Shown here: positions 33,598 through 45,437 of the stretch, piece by piece | Position numbering within the stretch: the stretch's first letter is position 1 | Layout: the number at the start of each line of letters is the position of its first letter | NCBI GenBank assembly: GCA_019828545.1 | Contig: JACVRA010000101.1 | Span: 364,658-428,657 of the forward strand | DNA: 64,000 nt | Source of the DNA: Paracamarosporium sp. OC-R06-R3 | Taxonomy: Eukaryota; Ascomycota; Dothideomycetes; Pleosporales; Didymosphaeriaceae | Direction of reading: 5' to 3' | Made by a program: the position numbers and the translations under genes | Notes under the pieces: model-generated | The model's database searches: none | Told to the model about the DNA's origin: nothing | The model's input: the letters and a program-made list of their open reading frames with translations, nothing else

Positions 33598-34080
33598 CTA
33601 GACGCCATCCCTCCGAATCTGACTCTTATGCACCACCCGAACATCCCTCCCATTCTGCGCCTTGATCCTGACCAACCCTAACTCCTCGTAGAACGGCGAA
33701 TCAAGCTCCTGATCCACCTCACTCAAATCATACATCTTCCCCGCACCATCGCTTGTCCTAACTTCTCTACGCTCCGTCCCCCCATCACCACTCCGTCTCT
33801 CTTCCGCCTCACACAGTCGCTCCGTAACACCCTCATCCCTCTCGCGGCTCCTTCCAAACCCAAACATCCGCCCAATACTCCTCCACACACTTGAACCACC
33901 GTACGACTTCCGCTTATTCCTCGCATCCTCCTTCCTCTTCTTCTTGCGCCGTCGCTCCTCTTTCGCCTCGGCAAGAGCTCTCATTCCTTCGATCCTAGTT
34001 TCCGTAGCTTCGAGCTCGTCAGCATCGTCGAAGAGCCCGATGGTGCCGGCGTGAAGCTGCCCGTTGTGGTCGCGTGCCAT
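33598..34080 (-). CDS. Small highly charged protein of unknown function
   Basis: A single exon of 160 residues. Not recognised. An N-terminal segment, MARDHNGQLHAGTIGLFDD, precedes a helix rich in Glu and Ala, then a strongly basic cluster (ERRRKKKRKEDARNKRKS) resembling a nuclear localisation signal, then SVWRSIGRMFGFGRSRERD, Glu/Arg-rich sequence and a conserved-looking end, DSPFYEELGLVRIKAQNGRDVRVVHKSQIR. The C-terminal segment has a regular, strand-like pattern and is the part most likely to be conserved. Codon use and the intact frame support a real gene. There is no signal peptide or membrane segment. Confidence 0.6.
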   Translation of the reverse strand: MARDHNGQLHAGTIGLFDDADELEATETRIEGMRALAEAKEERRRKKKRKEDARNKRKSYGGSSVWRSIGRMFGFGRSRERDEGVTERLCEAEERRSGDGGTERREVRTSDGAGKMYDLSEVDQELDSPFYEELGLVRIKAQNGRDVRVVHKSQIRRDGV

Positions 34081-34508
34081 GCTGAGACGGGGGACTTAGA
34101 CTATCGTGCTAATCAAGGGGCTGTATGATGAGAAAGTTTTTCGTGAGGAACATGTGCGAGATCACTGTGTTATAACTCTAGAAGAAGCGCGTTGGACAGC
34201 CATGGAAAACGGACCTACAAACGTGGGAGTGTGGAGACGTGGCAGTATGGGTATACGGTAAACGGCCAAGAATTCCATAATCAAAGCGTAATCATAGAAG
34301 CGCATCATCTCACAAACCAACCTAGATACTGAATATGGTTAGAAGAGACTGGGCATGCGCCTAATCAAAAAGATAGTTTATGGGTATATGCTCATGACAG
34401 ATGTTGTGTGCCTTTCAAATTACAAAGACTAAGGAAAGATGGAAACAGAAGAACAACAGCAAGACGATACTTTACAATGCCACGTTGGGTATGCTACAAT
34501 CCTCAGCT
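34081..34508. other. Intergenic, nothing recognised
   Basis: About 430 nt between two minus-strand genes, holding the upstream region of one and the 3' side of the other. No motif-bearing frame. Confidence 0.5.
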
Positions 34509-36063
34509 CTAGTAATCAAATCGATCTGGTAAAACAAGCGGAGCAACCAAGCTCCACGTGTAGATACCATAGCACACCCATGCACTGATAATCTTCGCCC
34601 AACTAGCCCAGTATGTCCTGCCGACAGGCACGAAATCATTCTGCATGTCCTTTTCGTCAAAATTGGTGGTCAGCAGCGTAGCGACCCAGGTAGTGCTGAG
34701 GAAAAAGATGAAGTGGAAGAGTGTGTAGTTGTACTGGGTGGCGTTGCGTTCGTCATCTCTTGGATTCTTTGATGGTCCCTCATCCTCGTCGTCGCTGTCC
34801 GATTCATCGAGAGCGGATGCTGGTAGTGAGCCGGACTCAACGGCGGCACGAAGGGCGGCAGCTCGCATTTCACGTCGAGATTCGGGTTGTTGGGTCACAA
34901 GACCATGTTCGTAGTCTTCAGTGCCTACACGAGAATATCCGTTTCCGTAGGAGTTGCCTTGAGCGCCCAGTGCTAGGCCGTAGGTCGCCGCACGAGTTGT
35001 GGTGTAGGCAACGGTGATAAACGTCACAATGGCGCCAATAATGATGGTTGCTTTGCGAGTACCACGAGCACGGATGAGGGGGTTGCATTGGTGGTCGTCC
35101 GGTTCCATGCCAACTGCAGACATAGTGAGGTATGTGCAGTAGATGGCGACAATGGCCGACTGAGCAAGTCCCGCGCGAGGATTTACGCTTTGAACGGCTG
35201 GGTGGATCGACACGATTGACGAGACAAGTAACAAAATCAGATTGATCTGGAACTGTTAGCACATATACTGTGATAAGCGAAGTTGATGCTTACAGTGATT
35301 GCAGCTTGGTTCATTCCGCATCCGCTCCTTGCAAAGTAGATGTACATGACGACAGTCATGGCAAACGAAGCCAGGTACATGAAGAGGGCTGATCCCACAA
35401 GGAGCCCAGTCCACACTCGCGACTCGGTGACCTCAATCTTCTCCTGGCAGTATTCTGCCCAGTTGTGCGCAAGGTCGACAAGAAGGATCAGGCCGATAAG
35501 GAGGAAGAGGCAGGCGCCAATCATAGCGAAGTAGTTGCCCCAGACGATGAAGAAGGAATTCGGGATGAAGAAGGTCAAGACGACCATGGCCAACCACGCG
35601 ATGATTTTGGGGCCCCAGAAACCGTTCTGAATGGGTGCGCGACCGTCCTTTGAGCTGCGCACACCGACGAGCATCATGGCCATGATTACGTGGAAGAAGC
35701 CGAGGGCGAAGTTGATGCGCTGCACCGCGACGTATCCGTAGCACTGTTCACCGTGGCACTTGATGTCGACGTAGTCCAGGGTGAGGTGGGAAAGCTTCTT
35801 CATGGCCCAGTCGGTGAGCATGATCCACGATACGATCGAGTTGAAGAGAAGGATGAGGGCGTATGCGATACGGGTAGCGATGCTATTTCCACACTTGCCG
35901 CCGCAGGAGCCAAAGACGGCACTGCAGGTGGCTGCTCCGCAGCACGAGGCGGCAACACCCCAAAGCTGGCGCCGTCAGCGATGCGAAAATGATGGAGGGC
36001 GATCGTACTCACTGTGCCGACACTCGGCAGAGCCAGCATCGGGATGGACAGAAGCGCGCCCAT
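34509..36063 (-). CDS. TMS1: Serine incorporator (SERINC/TMS1) family membrane protein
   Basis: SERINC proteins are multi-pass membrane proteins with a lipid-scramblase-like fold. A role in moving serine into lipid synthesis was proposed. Exons 36063-36013, 35965-35294 and 35246-34509 join in phase 0 at each junction, giving 486 residues. The start MGALLSIPMLALPSVGT, then SCCGAATCSAVFGSCGGKCG, is the classic cysteine-rich beginning. About ten hydrophobic segments follow, with the signatures KDGRAPIQNGFWGPK and YCTYLTMSAVGMEPDDHQCNPL. A charged loop with DESDSDDEDEG precedes the last helices, ending SWAKIISAWVCYGIYTWSLVAP. The upstream region is shared with the divergent Mch1-like gene. Strong call; the biochemical role in fungi is less settled. 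Confidence 0.95.
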
Positions 36064-36451
36064 GGTTGCGATGTTGTGTGTCGTGTGTGGAGGTGGAGGC
36101 GTGGAGGTGCACCTGGAGCCTGTGACGTTCTCGCGCCTGGCGCTACTGCGACAATTTGTCTTGGCGCCCGAGGGATGATTGCTTATCTCCGCATGCGGAT
36201 GCATACGTTGCTGCTTTTTATCGTCGAATTGGAGCTCAACTTTGTGTATTCCGTGTTGTCTAACTGTGCATTCGTTCCTTACCCTCTTTACATCTTTCCG
36301 TCTGTCCGTACACTTCCATTGTCGCATCCGAACCGTCCCATCCGTCTCCCGCCTGTGACCCCTACGCGTCCCTCGAGCTTCCCCACTACAGTTCCATACT
36401 CTCTGATGAAGTCGCCATAATCGCAGCCTCTATCTGCTTGCATTAGGCACA
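36064..36451. promoter_or_regulatory. Divergent promoter region between SERINC and Mch1-like genes
   Basis: A 388-nt interval separating two divergent start codons. No clear TATA box or other distinct site was found. Confidence 0.45.
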
Positions 36452-38278
36452 ATGACCGTCGCAGAGAAGCCGACGCACTACAAGACGCGCTTAGTCTCCG
36501 TCGTGGCAGCGACCGCCATCGCTCTTGCATGTGGAACGAACGTAGGTTCGCGCAGTGTCCGATCGCAACGAGAGCTGACGAGTGCCAGTATGCCTATTCA
36601 GCATGGGCGCCGCAGTTCGCTGAGAAGCTGCAGCTCTCCACAACCCAGAGCAACATCATTGTACGGTCCTTGTGCACACCTGCCGACAACTCGCGCTCAC
36701 CGTGATATTAGGGAACGTCCGGGAATATGGGCATGTATGCCGCCGGGATACCCGTAGGCATCATCACAGATAGAAAAAGCCCTCGTCTTGCTGGGCTCAT
36801 CGGCATGCTCTGTCTCTTCGTGGGTTATTATCCAATACGCATCGGTGGGTTGACTAGCAACGGTGAGAAGTCCGAGGCTGACAATTGAAGCTTACGACGG
36901 CGGCGCGGGCTCAATGAGTGTAGCACTCCTCTCTTTCTGTTCGTTTCTTAGTGGCGTAGGCAGCTGTGCTGCATTCCAAGCCGCCCTAAAAGTTGCTACC
37001 CTCAATTGGCCCACCCACAGAGGTACGGCAACTGCATTCCCTCTTGCCGCGTTTGGCTTGAGCGCCTTCTTTTACACCTTCATTGCCGGTATATCGTTCC
37101 CAGGCAACACTTCTAGCCTTCTCTTGTTGCTTTCGTTAGGGACGTCAATGGTCGTGCTAGTTGCGCTGCCGTTCCTTCATGTTGTCGACCACAAGACCGG
37201 CACAGGATATGCTGTCCTACCCACCAACGAACGCACTCGTCGGGACTCGAATCTTCTGCACCGGACCAGGTCCAACGGTAGCAAGCATAGCAGTAGATAC
37301 AGCAGCTCTTCAATACCACAGCCGGAGCCTAGTAAGTAATGCGTTTTTTTACCACCTCTCGGCACCCCTTGTCTTTGTGCCAACCGTAGCAACCAGGCAA
37401 TGACGAACGGGATGGTGATTCAGACGAAACCTCCTCCCTCCTGTCCGGACTCGGCGACCTACCCCCAGAGGACGAGGCATCTGCTGAAGCCAGTAAAAAC
37501 TCGCATCACTCACGTTGTATAGATATCACTGGCTTGGCCCTGCTATATAAGTATGAATTCTGGCAGATTTGGGTCATTATGGGTCTGCTTACTGGAGTTG
37601 GGCTGATGACAATCAAGTGAGTCCCGCGATCACACCCGTGTCTTCGTCGCTAACAGTAACAGCAACATTGGTCACAATGCCCAAGCATTATGGAATCACA
37701 GGGATCCCAGCGCCAACAAAGACTTCGTGGCCCACCGCCAACTCTGGCACGTTTCGATAATCTCGCTGGGCTCCTTCTCGGGGCGTTTGATGTCAGGCAT
37801 CGGATCGGATTTGATCGTGAAGCGATTGGGCGGGTCCCGCTTCTGGTGCGTAGCGGCGGCAGCAACCGTGTTCCTGATCGCCCAGTTTTGCGCAATCCGT
37901 ATCGAGGATCCCAACCACCTGTGGGCTGTGTCGGGCCTCTGTGGGCTCGCATACGGCATTCTCTTCGGCGTGCTCCCGGCGGTGGTAATCGATGTATTCG
38001 GTGCTGATGGGTTTGCCGTCAATTGGGGCTTCATGACAATCGCGCCTGTTGTAAGCGGGAACATCTTCAACTTGTTCTACGGCGCGGTGTATGATTCACA
38101 CTCAGAAGTGCAGGCTGGTGGCGAGTTCAACTGCGACGAGGGTCTAATATGCTACAAAGCGGCGTACTACGTCACTCTGGTCTCGAGCGCCCTGGGCATA
38201 ATCGCGTGTCTCTGGGCCATACAGACGCAGCATGCGGCGCAGCGAAAGGCCGAAGAGCACGATGACCATCGTGCATAA
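36452..38278 (+). CDS. MFS transporter, Mch1 / nodulin-like type
   Basis: A 12-helix transporter of the Mch1 group (related to plant nodulin-like proteins), thought to act on vacuolar membranes; despite the name, monocarboxylate transport was not shown in yeast. Six exons join in phase: 36452-36541, 36589-36660, 36712-36844, 36891-37331, 37397-37616 and 37663-38278, giving 523 residues. Helix 1 ends ACGTNYAYSAWAPQFAEKL, the family start. GNMGMYAAGIPVGIITDRK is the motif A region. A polar central loop (about residues 260-320) contains a DGDSDETSSLL dileucine-like sorting signal. Later helices include FSGRLMSGIGSDLIVKR and YGILFGVLPAVVIDVFG. Substrate unknown. Confidence 0.83.
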
Positions 38279-38673
38279 TGTCTCTTTTGCCTATACATAG
38301 TTTTTGGGTTTGTTTATAGAGGGGACAAAACACGTATCCAGCGTGCACATGGGACTTTTGCAAATAGATTTAGAATAGATATCATATCCAGTCAACCTTG
38401 GGAATGCCCATTGCCTCCTTTGATGGTTGATGAGGCTAGCGCAGGCACACGCGCCGGGGACCGAAGCCCCGCTTCGATGCACTCGGACTTCTGGGTGGCG
38501 CCGTGGCGGCAACACTTACGACGACACTGCCGCGACTTCTCACTCCCTAATGTCGAAGCTGTCAGGCTTGCATATATACTAGACCTATAGCCCTCCCTGC
38601 ACTATTGTTACTCACTGCACCACCCAACACCGCACTTTCAACCACGCAAACTGCCAGCAGAGCAGCCGTTCTG
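38279..38673. other. Intergenic, nothing recognised
   Basis: About 400 nt between two plus-strand genes. It has the 3' UTR of the transporter and the promoter of the next gene. The sequence TATATACTAG lies near 38574, about 100 nt before the next ATG, and could be a TATA element. Confidence 0.4.
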
Positions 38674-39983
38674 ATGCCTGCGCCACTAGCCAAAGGTAAG
38701 CCCACCAAGCTCATGCACCGCGCTGCTGTGCCGCGACGCCGCCCTGTACCTCACACAGCATTCCTGCTTGTTTCCCATGTTTCTCCTGTACAAATGCCAG
38801 TGCCAACCTGCTTGCAGGACCCGGCTCCAGCGCTCGTCCAGCTTCTCCATCCGTTCATGCTCGTGCCCCGCAGCGGCCTAACCACCCCTTCACTACAGGC
38901 CTCATAATCGCCGCCTCGGTCATTGTCGCCGCCGGCATCGCCATCTACGAGTCCCCCCAGGTCCGACAATGGGTCGACCAATCCCGTCGCAAGATTGCCG
39001 TCGCGTTGCACTCGCTCGGCGATGAGATACAGCCCCGCCGCCCTTCCGAATCGTCCGAGGACTTCGAAGACCGCAAGCGCCGACAGAGAGAAGAGATCAT
39101 TAGGAAGAACCGCAACGACCTTATTCAGCGCGCACGAGAGGAGGGTATTGCCGTGGATCTAGACGAGCTTGCACGCATCGGAGAGGAAAACGTCGAGTTG
39201 GCGGAGCGGAGGCAGCGTCGGAAAACGAATGCGAGCCAGAAGAGCTTCGACGACCTGGTCGGCAGTGATGGCATGCTCAGGAAGGATGTTTCGACCGCCC
39301 AAACCGCTACCGGCAACGATGCTTCCAGGAGTTCAGTCCGACACCGTGGTGCGGCTGGCTTCGCGGCTGGTTCTGTCGCTGCGGCCGCTGTGGTGAACCC
39401 CTTCTCCGATGACCATGTTCTGTTCGACCGCGACGAAGAAGAAGCTCACTCGCCCCAACCATTCACCTACACTGAGCCCAACACCCGTGAAAGCTCCGCC
39501 ACCGTCGAAGGCGAGCCCGTTGCCTCTCCCACTACCGCCCAGCTCATCGATCTCACCCCGGAATCCTTCTATCTGCAGCCTGAGAACTTCCAAACAGCGT
39601 CTATACCCGCTTCTGAAGCCGGCGACCAGGCCGCTCAATCGTTCTACTCCTTCGCATCGGATGACGAAGCCGAAATACTATCCACCGGTACCCTCACGCC
39701 GCGTTCGGATCGCTCCGACTTCACAGGCGCATCTGTCGTCGGCAGCCAAGCCGACGACATCGCCATCCTGAGCATGCAGAACGACACGGACCACGATGCG
39801 CGCTCCGAAGTCTTTTCAGAATCCGGCTTCACCGAGGCTGGGTTCTCCGAAGCAGGCTTCAGCGAGGTGGGAGAGAACAGGGGCATCATGACGCCGTCGA
39901 GTTGGACGGACGTGGGGAGCGACAACGAGAGCGAGTGGGGTGGGCCTGGACAGGGAGGGCACGTCAGCCAGGTGCAGCAGTGA
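38674..39983 (+). CDS. Single-pass membrane protein of unknown function with acidic repeats
   Basis: Exons 38674-38695 and 38899-39983 join in phase 1, giving 368 residues. Not recognised as a named family. The first exon (MPAPLAKG) runs into a helix, LIIAASVIVAAGIAIYE (about 9-25), that looks like a signal anchor. Next is a charged helical region (DFEDRKRRQREEIIRKNRNDL and after), probably a coiled coil with ARIGEENVELAERRQRR. The C-terminal half is acidic and Ser/Thr-rich, with a short decayed repeat GFTEAGFSEAGFSEVGE near residue 335. It is likely anchored to an organelle membrane with its bulk in the cytosol. The 203-nt intron is longer than most here. The coding frame is solid; function is open. 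Confidence 0.68.
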
Positions 39984-41330
39984 TTCCCCCATGGTTATTC
40001 TGGGGTTCGGATGGTGAATGGCGTTTCGGGCACGGGATGGATACCTTTGGTTTGAATTTGACTTGACTTGACCTGACGTGGTTTCGCGCGGAATGGAATG
40101 GGACGGAATGGAATGGGACGGAATGGAATGGGATGGAATGGGCGAAGCAACTCGGTCTGGAGCACATTGGTTGGTTTTGCAACATTGGCGTCTCTCCCTC
40201 TACACATTTCCTGGTTGACTGAACTCTGCGGTAGCGTAGACGTACAGAATTTATTTCTTATCCCACTGTTCACTTGGCTGTTTTTGCAAGGCGCGACTTG
40301 CGTACGTGTGGGATACTGGGGTGGCTCAGTAAACGTGCCTACTCCAGTATGCGCGCATGGTATTGTGGGTTTACATGTGATTGCCCGCGCCTGTAATATG
40401 AAATCTGTGAATGCGCGGTGTATGTCATGGGTACTGGGAGTCTACAATACCTCAACAGATATACGAGGTACGTATCGCACTGCGCTTTTCGATGACCAAC
40501 CCAACGGAGCAGTATTCGCATCGGCATCGAAGGCGGTGCAATTCCGCCCTCTCGTGGGACTGGCACTGACATTGGCATGGGTGTTGGCATGCGGTAGCCA
40601 GGAGCCGTACAAAGGAGCCGGAAGATTGTTGAGCCAGTGAGGAGATGTACGTTGTGAGCGGGTCTTCAGGAGGCTAGCTTATCACATGGTGGAGGGAGAG
40701 CAGCAGAATGCACATGGACTACAACGGTAGGCCCCTAATCTCACATGGGAAGCTAAATGCATCTTCGTAGCCTCGCATCGCTGAGATACGTTCGCGATCC
40801 TTTGAACCGGAGGAGCTCGGATCATGGCATCGTACAACAACACCAAGTTTATGCATGCTATAGGCATCGCAAGCCACAAGTCACAGCCCCAGATAACCTT
40901 GGAGCCTGGGCCGGTGCTTGTTTATCGCCCGAGCGTAGGAACTTGCGGGGGTGTCCCGCAGCGGGATCGCACAACGGCAACTCGCTCCTTGCGATTTGCG
41001 TGGCCGCAAAGCCGCGCGGGCATCCCGCGGTGCAGCTTCCCGAAATGCCAACACCGCCGATCGAGCGTGGGCGTTTTCTGGGGTTTGGCCCCGTTTTCTC
41101 CAGGTTTTGGTTGGAGCGGGGAAGCGCCAAGGGCGTCGTGCCGCAAGCCATCAAAGCGTCCGCGTGCTTGGCGCGGGCGTGGCCAGAAGCGTGGATGCAC
41201 AGATGCATGCAGCTGACGATGTCCGAGCCATGGGCCTGGGACGCATAAATAAGATGCGACGTCCCGGCTGTCGTGGAACGCCAGATCGTTGCGTCTGAAG
41301 GCGATCCATTCACCCATCACAGCTACCATC
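39984..41330. other. Intergenic, GC-rich in its second half
   Basis: Carries a 15-nt minisatellite near the start. From about 40900 to 41270 the GC content is clearly above that of the flanks, so overlapping frames open on both strands. None of those has a motif. A palindrome CCCGCAGCGGG lies near 40957-40967. The last part is the upstream region of the permease gene. Confidence 0.5.
40091..40142. repeat. Minisatellite, 15-nt unit, about 3.5 copies
   Basis: The unit GAATGGAATGGGACG is repeated at 40091-40105, 40106-40120 and, with one change (GATG), 40121-40135, then a partial copy. It lies just beyond the end of the membrane-protein gene, probably in its 3' UTR. Confidence 0.9.
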
Positions 41331-43018
41331 ATGTCGTCGGCCGAAGAGAAGAGACCGCCCAGTCATCTCGAAGACATCAAAGCCGACAATGCGCGCCAGG
41401 TAGCAGAGAGGGGTCAGGCGGCGACCGACATGTGAGATACCCGACCCTTCATGTGTCCATCTCGACTGACGAGCCCCAGCTACGGCCACGCTCTCATCGA
41501 ATTCGATCCCAAGGCTGAATCGCGACTGAGATGGAAAATCGATCTTTACATCGTTCCCACGGTTGCCCTCCTCTACCTTTTCTGCTTCATCGACAGAGCC
41601 AACATCGGAAACGCGAAGATCGCTGGCCTTGAAAAAGATCTGGGCATGACAGGCTACGACTACAACGGCGTTCTCTCCGTTTTCTATGTTAGCTACATCG
41701 TGTTCGAGATCCCGAGCAACATGGCCTGCAAGTGGCTGGGTCCCGGGTGGTTCATCCCGCTTATCTCTCTGGGCTTCGGTATCTGCTCGCTTGGAACCGC
41801 CTTTGTGCATTCGAGGGCTGCGATTTCCGGGGTGCGATTTTTGCTCGGCATATTCGAGGCGGGCATGCTACCTGGCATCGCTTACTACATGTCTCGTTGG
41901 TACCGAAGAAGCGAACTCGCGTTCAGACTGAGCTTGTACATTGTCATGGCGCCCCTGGCCGGGGCCTTTGGCGGCTTACTCGCAAGTGCCATCCTGAAGC
42001 TTGATAGCTTTGGGAGCCTGCATAGGTGGCGGATGATTTTCGCGATTGAGGGCATCATCACGTGTGGTCTTTCGCTGATCGCTTTCTTCACGCTGACGGA
42101 CCGTCCGGAGACCGCGCGGTGGTTGACGCAGGAAGAGAAGGATCTCGCCCATGCACGAGTCAAGTCGGAGCGCGTGGGGACGACAGAAGTCCTTGATAAG
42201 ATCGACCGAACGAAGACATTGCGAGGCATCTTCAGCCCAGTCACGCTGACTACGTCGTTCATCTTTCTCCTCAGTAGGCCTCTCCCTCTTCTTACACCTG
42301 ATCTAAAGTATCAAACGCTGACAGCAAGGAATAGACAACATTACCGTCCAGGGCCTCGCCTTCTTCGCTCCCACAATCGTCCAGACTATATATCCCAAGG
42401 ACACTGTGATCTCCCAACAGCTCCACACCGTCCCTCCATACGGTAAGCTTCTCTACCTGTTGTAGTCCTCTCAGTATAGCTCGCTAACAAACTTGCACAG
42501 TCGTAGGAGGCTTCTTCACCGTGCTGTTCCCCTTCTTATCCTGGCGCTTTGACCGACGGTGCATCTTCTTCATCTGTTCCGCGCCACTCATCATGATCGG
42601 GTACATCATGTTCCTCGCGTCGACGGACGCACAAACGCGCTACGGCGCAACCTTCCTCATCGCCAGCGGTGCCTTCTCCTTCGGCGCCCTGTGCAACGCG
42701 CAGGTTTCCGCAAACGTAGTCAGCGACACGGCGCGCGCGAGCGCCATCGGCACAAACGTCATGCTGGGCAACATCGGAGGACTCATCTCGACGTGGTCGT
42801 TCCTGCCGTTCGACAAGCCAAACTATCACATTGGCAACGGCTTGAATCTGGCGACGAGCAGCTGCATTCTGATACTGTCGACGCTGATTCTCTTCTGGAT
42901 GAAGTGGAACAATAAGAAGAGGGAGGAGAAGCGCGTGGATGAGGAGCTGGCTGGTCTCACGTTGCAGCAGCAGCAGGATCTGGACTGGAAACATCCTTCG
43001 TTCAGGTGGCGCCCGTGA
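41331..43018 (+). CDS. MFS permease, anion:cation symporter family (Tna1/Dal5 type)
   Basis: Imports small organic anions such as nicotinate, allantoate or pantothenate across the plasma membrane with protons. Four exons join in phase: 41331-41431, 41480-42273, 42335-42442 and 42501-43018, giving 506 residues. Family motifs: RLRWKIDLYIVPTVALLYL, then CFIDRANIGNAKIAGLEKDL in helix 1 and the loop, FEIPSNMACK, FEAGMLPGIAYYMSRWY, NNITVQGLAFFAPTIVQ (restored by splicing) and the end RASAIGTNVMLGNIGG with FDKPNYHIGNGLNL. These fit the nicotinate-type branch best, but the substrate is inferred. The next two genes lie on the same strand and may only be neighbours by chance. Confidence 0.87.
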
Positions 43019-43655
43019 TGGAGGTTTGTGGTGGCGTAGGCTTACGCTGGGTGCTGCTGGGTTGAGTCGAGATTGGATTATCGAATTGGGTGTGTTGTAT
43101 ATATGGATTGGAAGACTATTTTTAAGTGTTCAATACAGATCTACATCTCACAAGTTATCTATCAGAAGTCATTGCATCGATTCTGTGCAGGTTTTTGTAC
43201 TGCGTGTGGAACTTAGCATTGTCGCAGCTGCGGGCGCGGGTGCAGGTCAACGCCAACTACGATGGGGCATCAGAATTATTTTATACCTTAACCGGCCTCA
43301 TCCAATCCCCCTGCACCCTTTCATCCGAACATTTACAAGAGATGTTTCTGAGTTGGAGCATTCAGAACAGTGTTTAACTATACGACCAATCGGATTAGTT
43401 TGACAACCGTTGCAGTATGGTGACGGAGATAGTGCCCCGCAACATGGGAGCTCTCGAACCTCGGCTCGGTTCGGTCTCTATGCAGCTCACATCCAACAAC
43501 ATGAATCCTACGAGCTTCACCACCTATGTAATATCATATATCATAGCTAAAAACTATCTTCAAAGCTTCCATCTCTCTGCCTTCAATTGAAGCTCTCGTG
43601 ACCACCTTTCCGAACCCCAACCTATCGCAGCTATAAGCTCGACCCGCCATTGACA
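43019..43655. other. Intergenic, nothing recognised
   Basis: About 640 nt between two plus-strand genes. Frames at 43126-43403 lack motifs. It holds the permease 3' UTR and the promoter of the oxidoreductase gene. Confidence 0.5.
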
Positions 43656-44852
43656 ATGCCCTCAGCAATCGCAATCAAGCAAGTGCCCGGAAAACCAGGC
43701 CAAGTCTACTACCCCCTCGAGAAAATCACCATTCCCGAGCCAAAACCATCAGACAACGAAGTCCGTCTCCCTAGTTTACCACAGAACATTGCTGACCACA
43801 GCCCCAGGCCGTAATAACCCTCACAGCCGCCGCCCTAAACCACCGCGACCTCTTCATCCGCCAGCATCTCTACCCGGGCACAACGTTCGGGATGCCCCTC
43901 CTCGCCGACGGCGTCGGCACCGTGACCTCGACGGGGTCCTCGCCCGCAGCACACCAATGGAGCGGCAAGCGCGTCCTCCTGAACCCGGGCACGGGCTGGA
44001 AAGACGACCCCGAGGGCCCCGAACACCCCAAAGGCTACGCCATCATGGGCGGCACCAAGTTCAATCCTGCGGGGACGCTCGCCGACGTGGTGACGCTGGA
44101 TGCGGGGGAGCTGGAGGAGTGTCCCGAGCACCTGAGCGATGAGGAGGCTGCTGCGCTGCCGTTGACGGGGCTGACGGCGTGGCGGGCGTTTGTCACGAAG
44201 AGCGGGAATGCGGTTGCTGGGCGGAATATCTTCGTCACGGGCATTGGGGGTGGGGTTGCGCTGATGGTGTTGATGTATGGCGTTGCGCTGGGGTGCAATG
44301 TCTATGTGAGCAGCGGGAATCAGGAGAAGATTGACAAGGCGGTTAAGCTGGGTGCTAAGGGCGGAGTGAGCTACAAAGAGGATGGCTGGGAGAAGAAATT
44401 GAGGGCGTTGCTGCCGAAGGAAAGGCCGTATTTTGATGCGATTGTTGATGGGGCGGGCGGCGACATTGTAGCTAAAGGTGTGAAGCTGCTCAAGGTATGT
44501 TCCCGTCCACTATTTTTCTCGTCTTGAGGTGAGTCGGTGCTGATGCTATGGATAGGCTGGAGGCATTATCTCGGTGTACGGCATGACCGTAGCTCCCAAG
44601 ATGCCGTTCCTCATGACTGCTGTGCTGAGTAACATCGAAGTGCGTGGCTCGACCATGGGTTCACGAAAAGAGTTTGCGGATATGGTGAAGTTCGTGCGTG
44701 AAAAGAAGATTAAGCCTATCGTCAGCAGGACTGTGCATGGCATGGATATCGGTCAGTTGGATGGGTTGTTCGAGGATATGAAGAACGCGAGTCAGTTTGG
44801 CAAGCTGGTTGTCACGCTGGGTGACAAGAACACTAAGGCGAGTAAGTTGTAG
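43656..44852 (+). CDS. MDR-superfamily alcohol dehydrogenase-like / quinone oxidoreductase-like protein
   Basis: NAD(P)H-dependent reductase or dehydrogenase of the medium-chain family. Exons 43656-43760, 43808-44494 and 44556-44852 join in phase 0, giving 362 residues. The catalytic domain includes TLTAAALNHRDLFIRQ and the Rossmann motif is FVTGIGGGVALMVLMYGVALG. The second domain contains EDGWEKKLRALLPKERPYFDAIVDGAGGD. The usual zinc-binding GHE after the start of the catalytic domain is absent (YPGTTFGMPLLADGVGTV instead), so it probably lacks catalytic zinc and is closer to the YogA or quinone-reductase branch. Substrate unknown. The splice at 44494 restores LLKAGGIISVYGMT. Confidence 0.82.
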
Positions 44853-45437
44853 CAGCAATTCAGCCATGTTGTTCGAGCTAAAGAGAGCTGGCAGACGTAT
44901 AGATATAGCATCGAGTCATGAAATACGAAGCTAGGTAACGTCTATCAAGATATGCCATCACCAAACACCTGATTTGAAGGTTGCGCTTCACTGTACAACC
45001 GGAGATTGACGCGATTGTACACGGATTGACGCGTTTGGAAAAAGGATGGCTAACCCAAGATCGTATTGAAGCCAACGCGATCAAGCTGTTGGCGACCTTG
45101 CTATCGTCCACGAGTTCCTCCGAGCCTTTACACATGACTACGGAGCGGGCCATACATCGACCGAATGGTTGACAAGACCTATTTCATAATCAGAATTGCA
45201 TGCTTTGTGCACTTTGATTACTTGGAGTTCATTCATGACCTGGTGGAGTCTAGTCCTAATTGGGGAAGCGTGAACATTCGCGACGGGCATGGTATACGAA
45301 GGGTAAAAGGATGCGAAGAAATTCTCCCGGCCAAGACAATGTTTTATAACATTAGAAGCATATAAATCATTGAAATATGTCAGCTAGTACAGTACGGTCA
45401 AGCATTCGTCGCACTCACACATTCCCGTTTCTTCTCG
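44853..45437. other. Intergenic, nothing recognised
   Basis: About 585 nt between two plus-strand genes. The frame at 45165-45365 has no motif. No repeat or control site seen. Confidence 0.5.

Noticed and set aside
40757..41332. Overlapping frames of 115-163 codons on both strands
   Set aside because: Five competing frames, none with a motif or with splice-supported extension.
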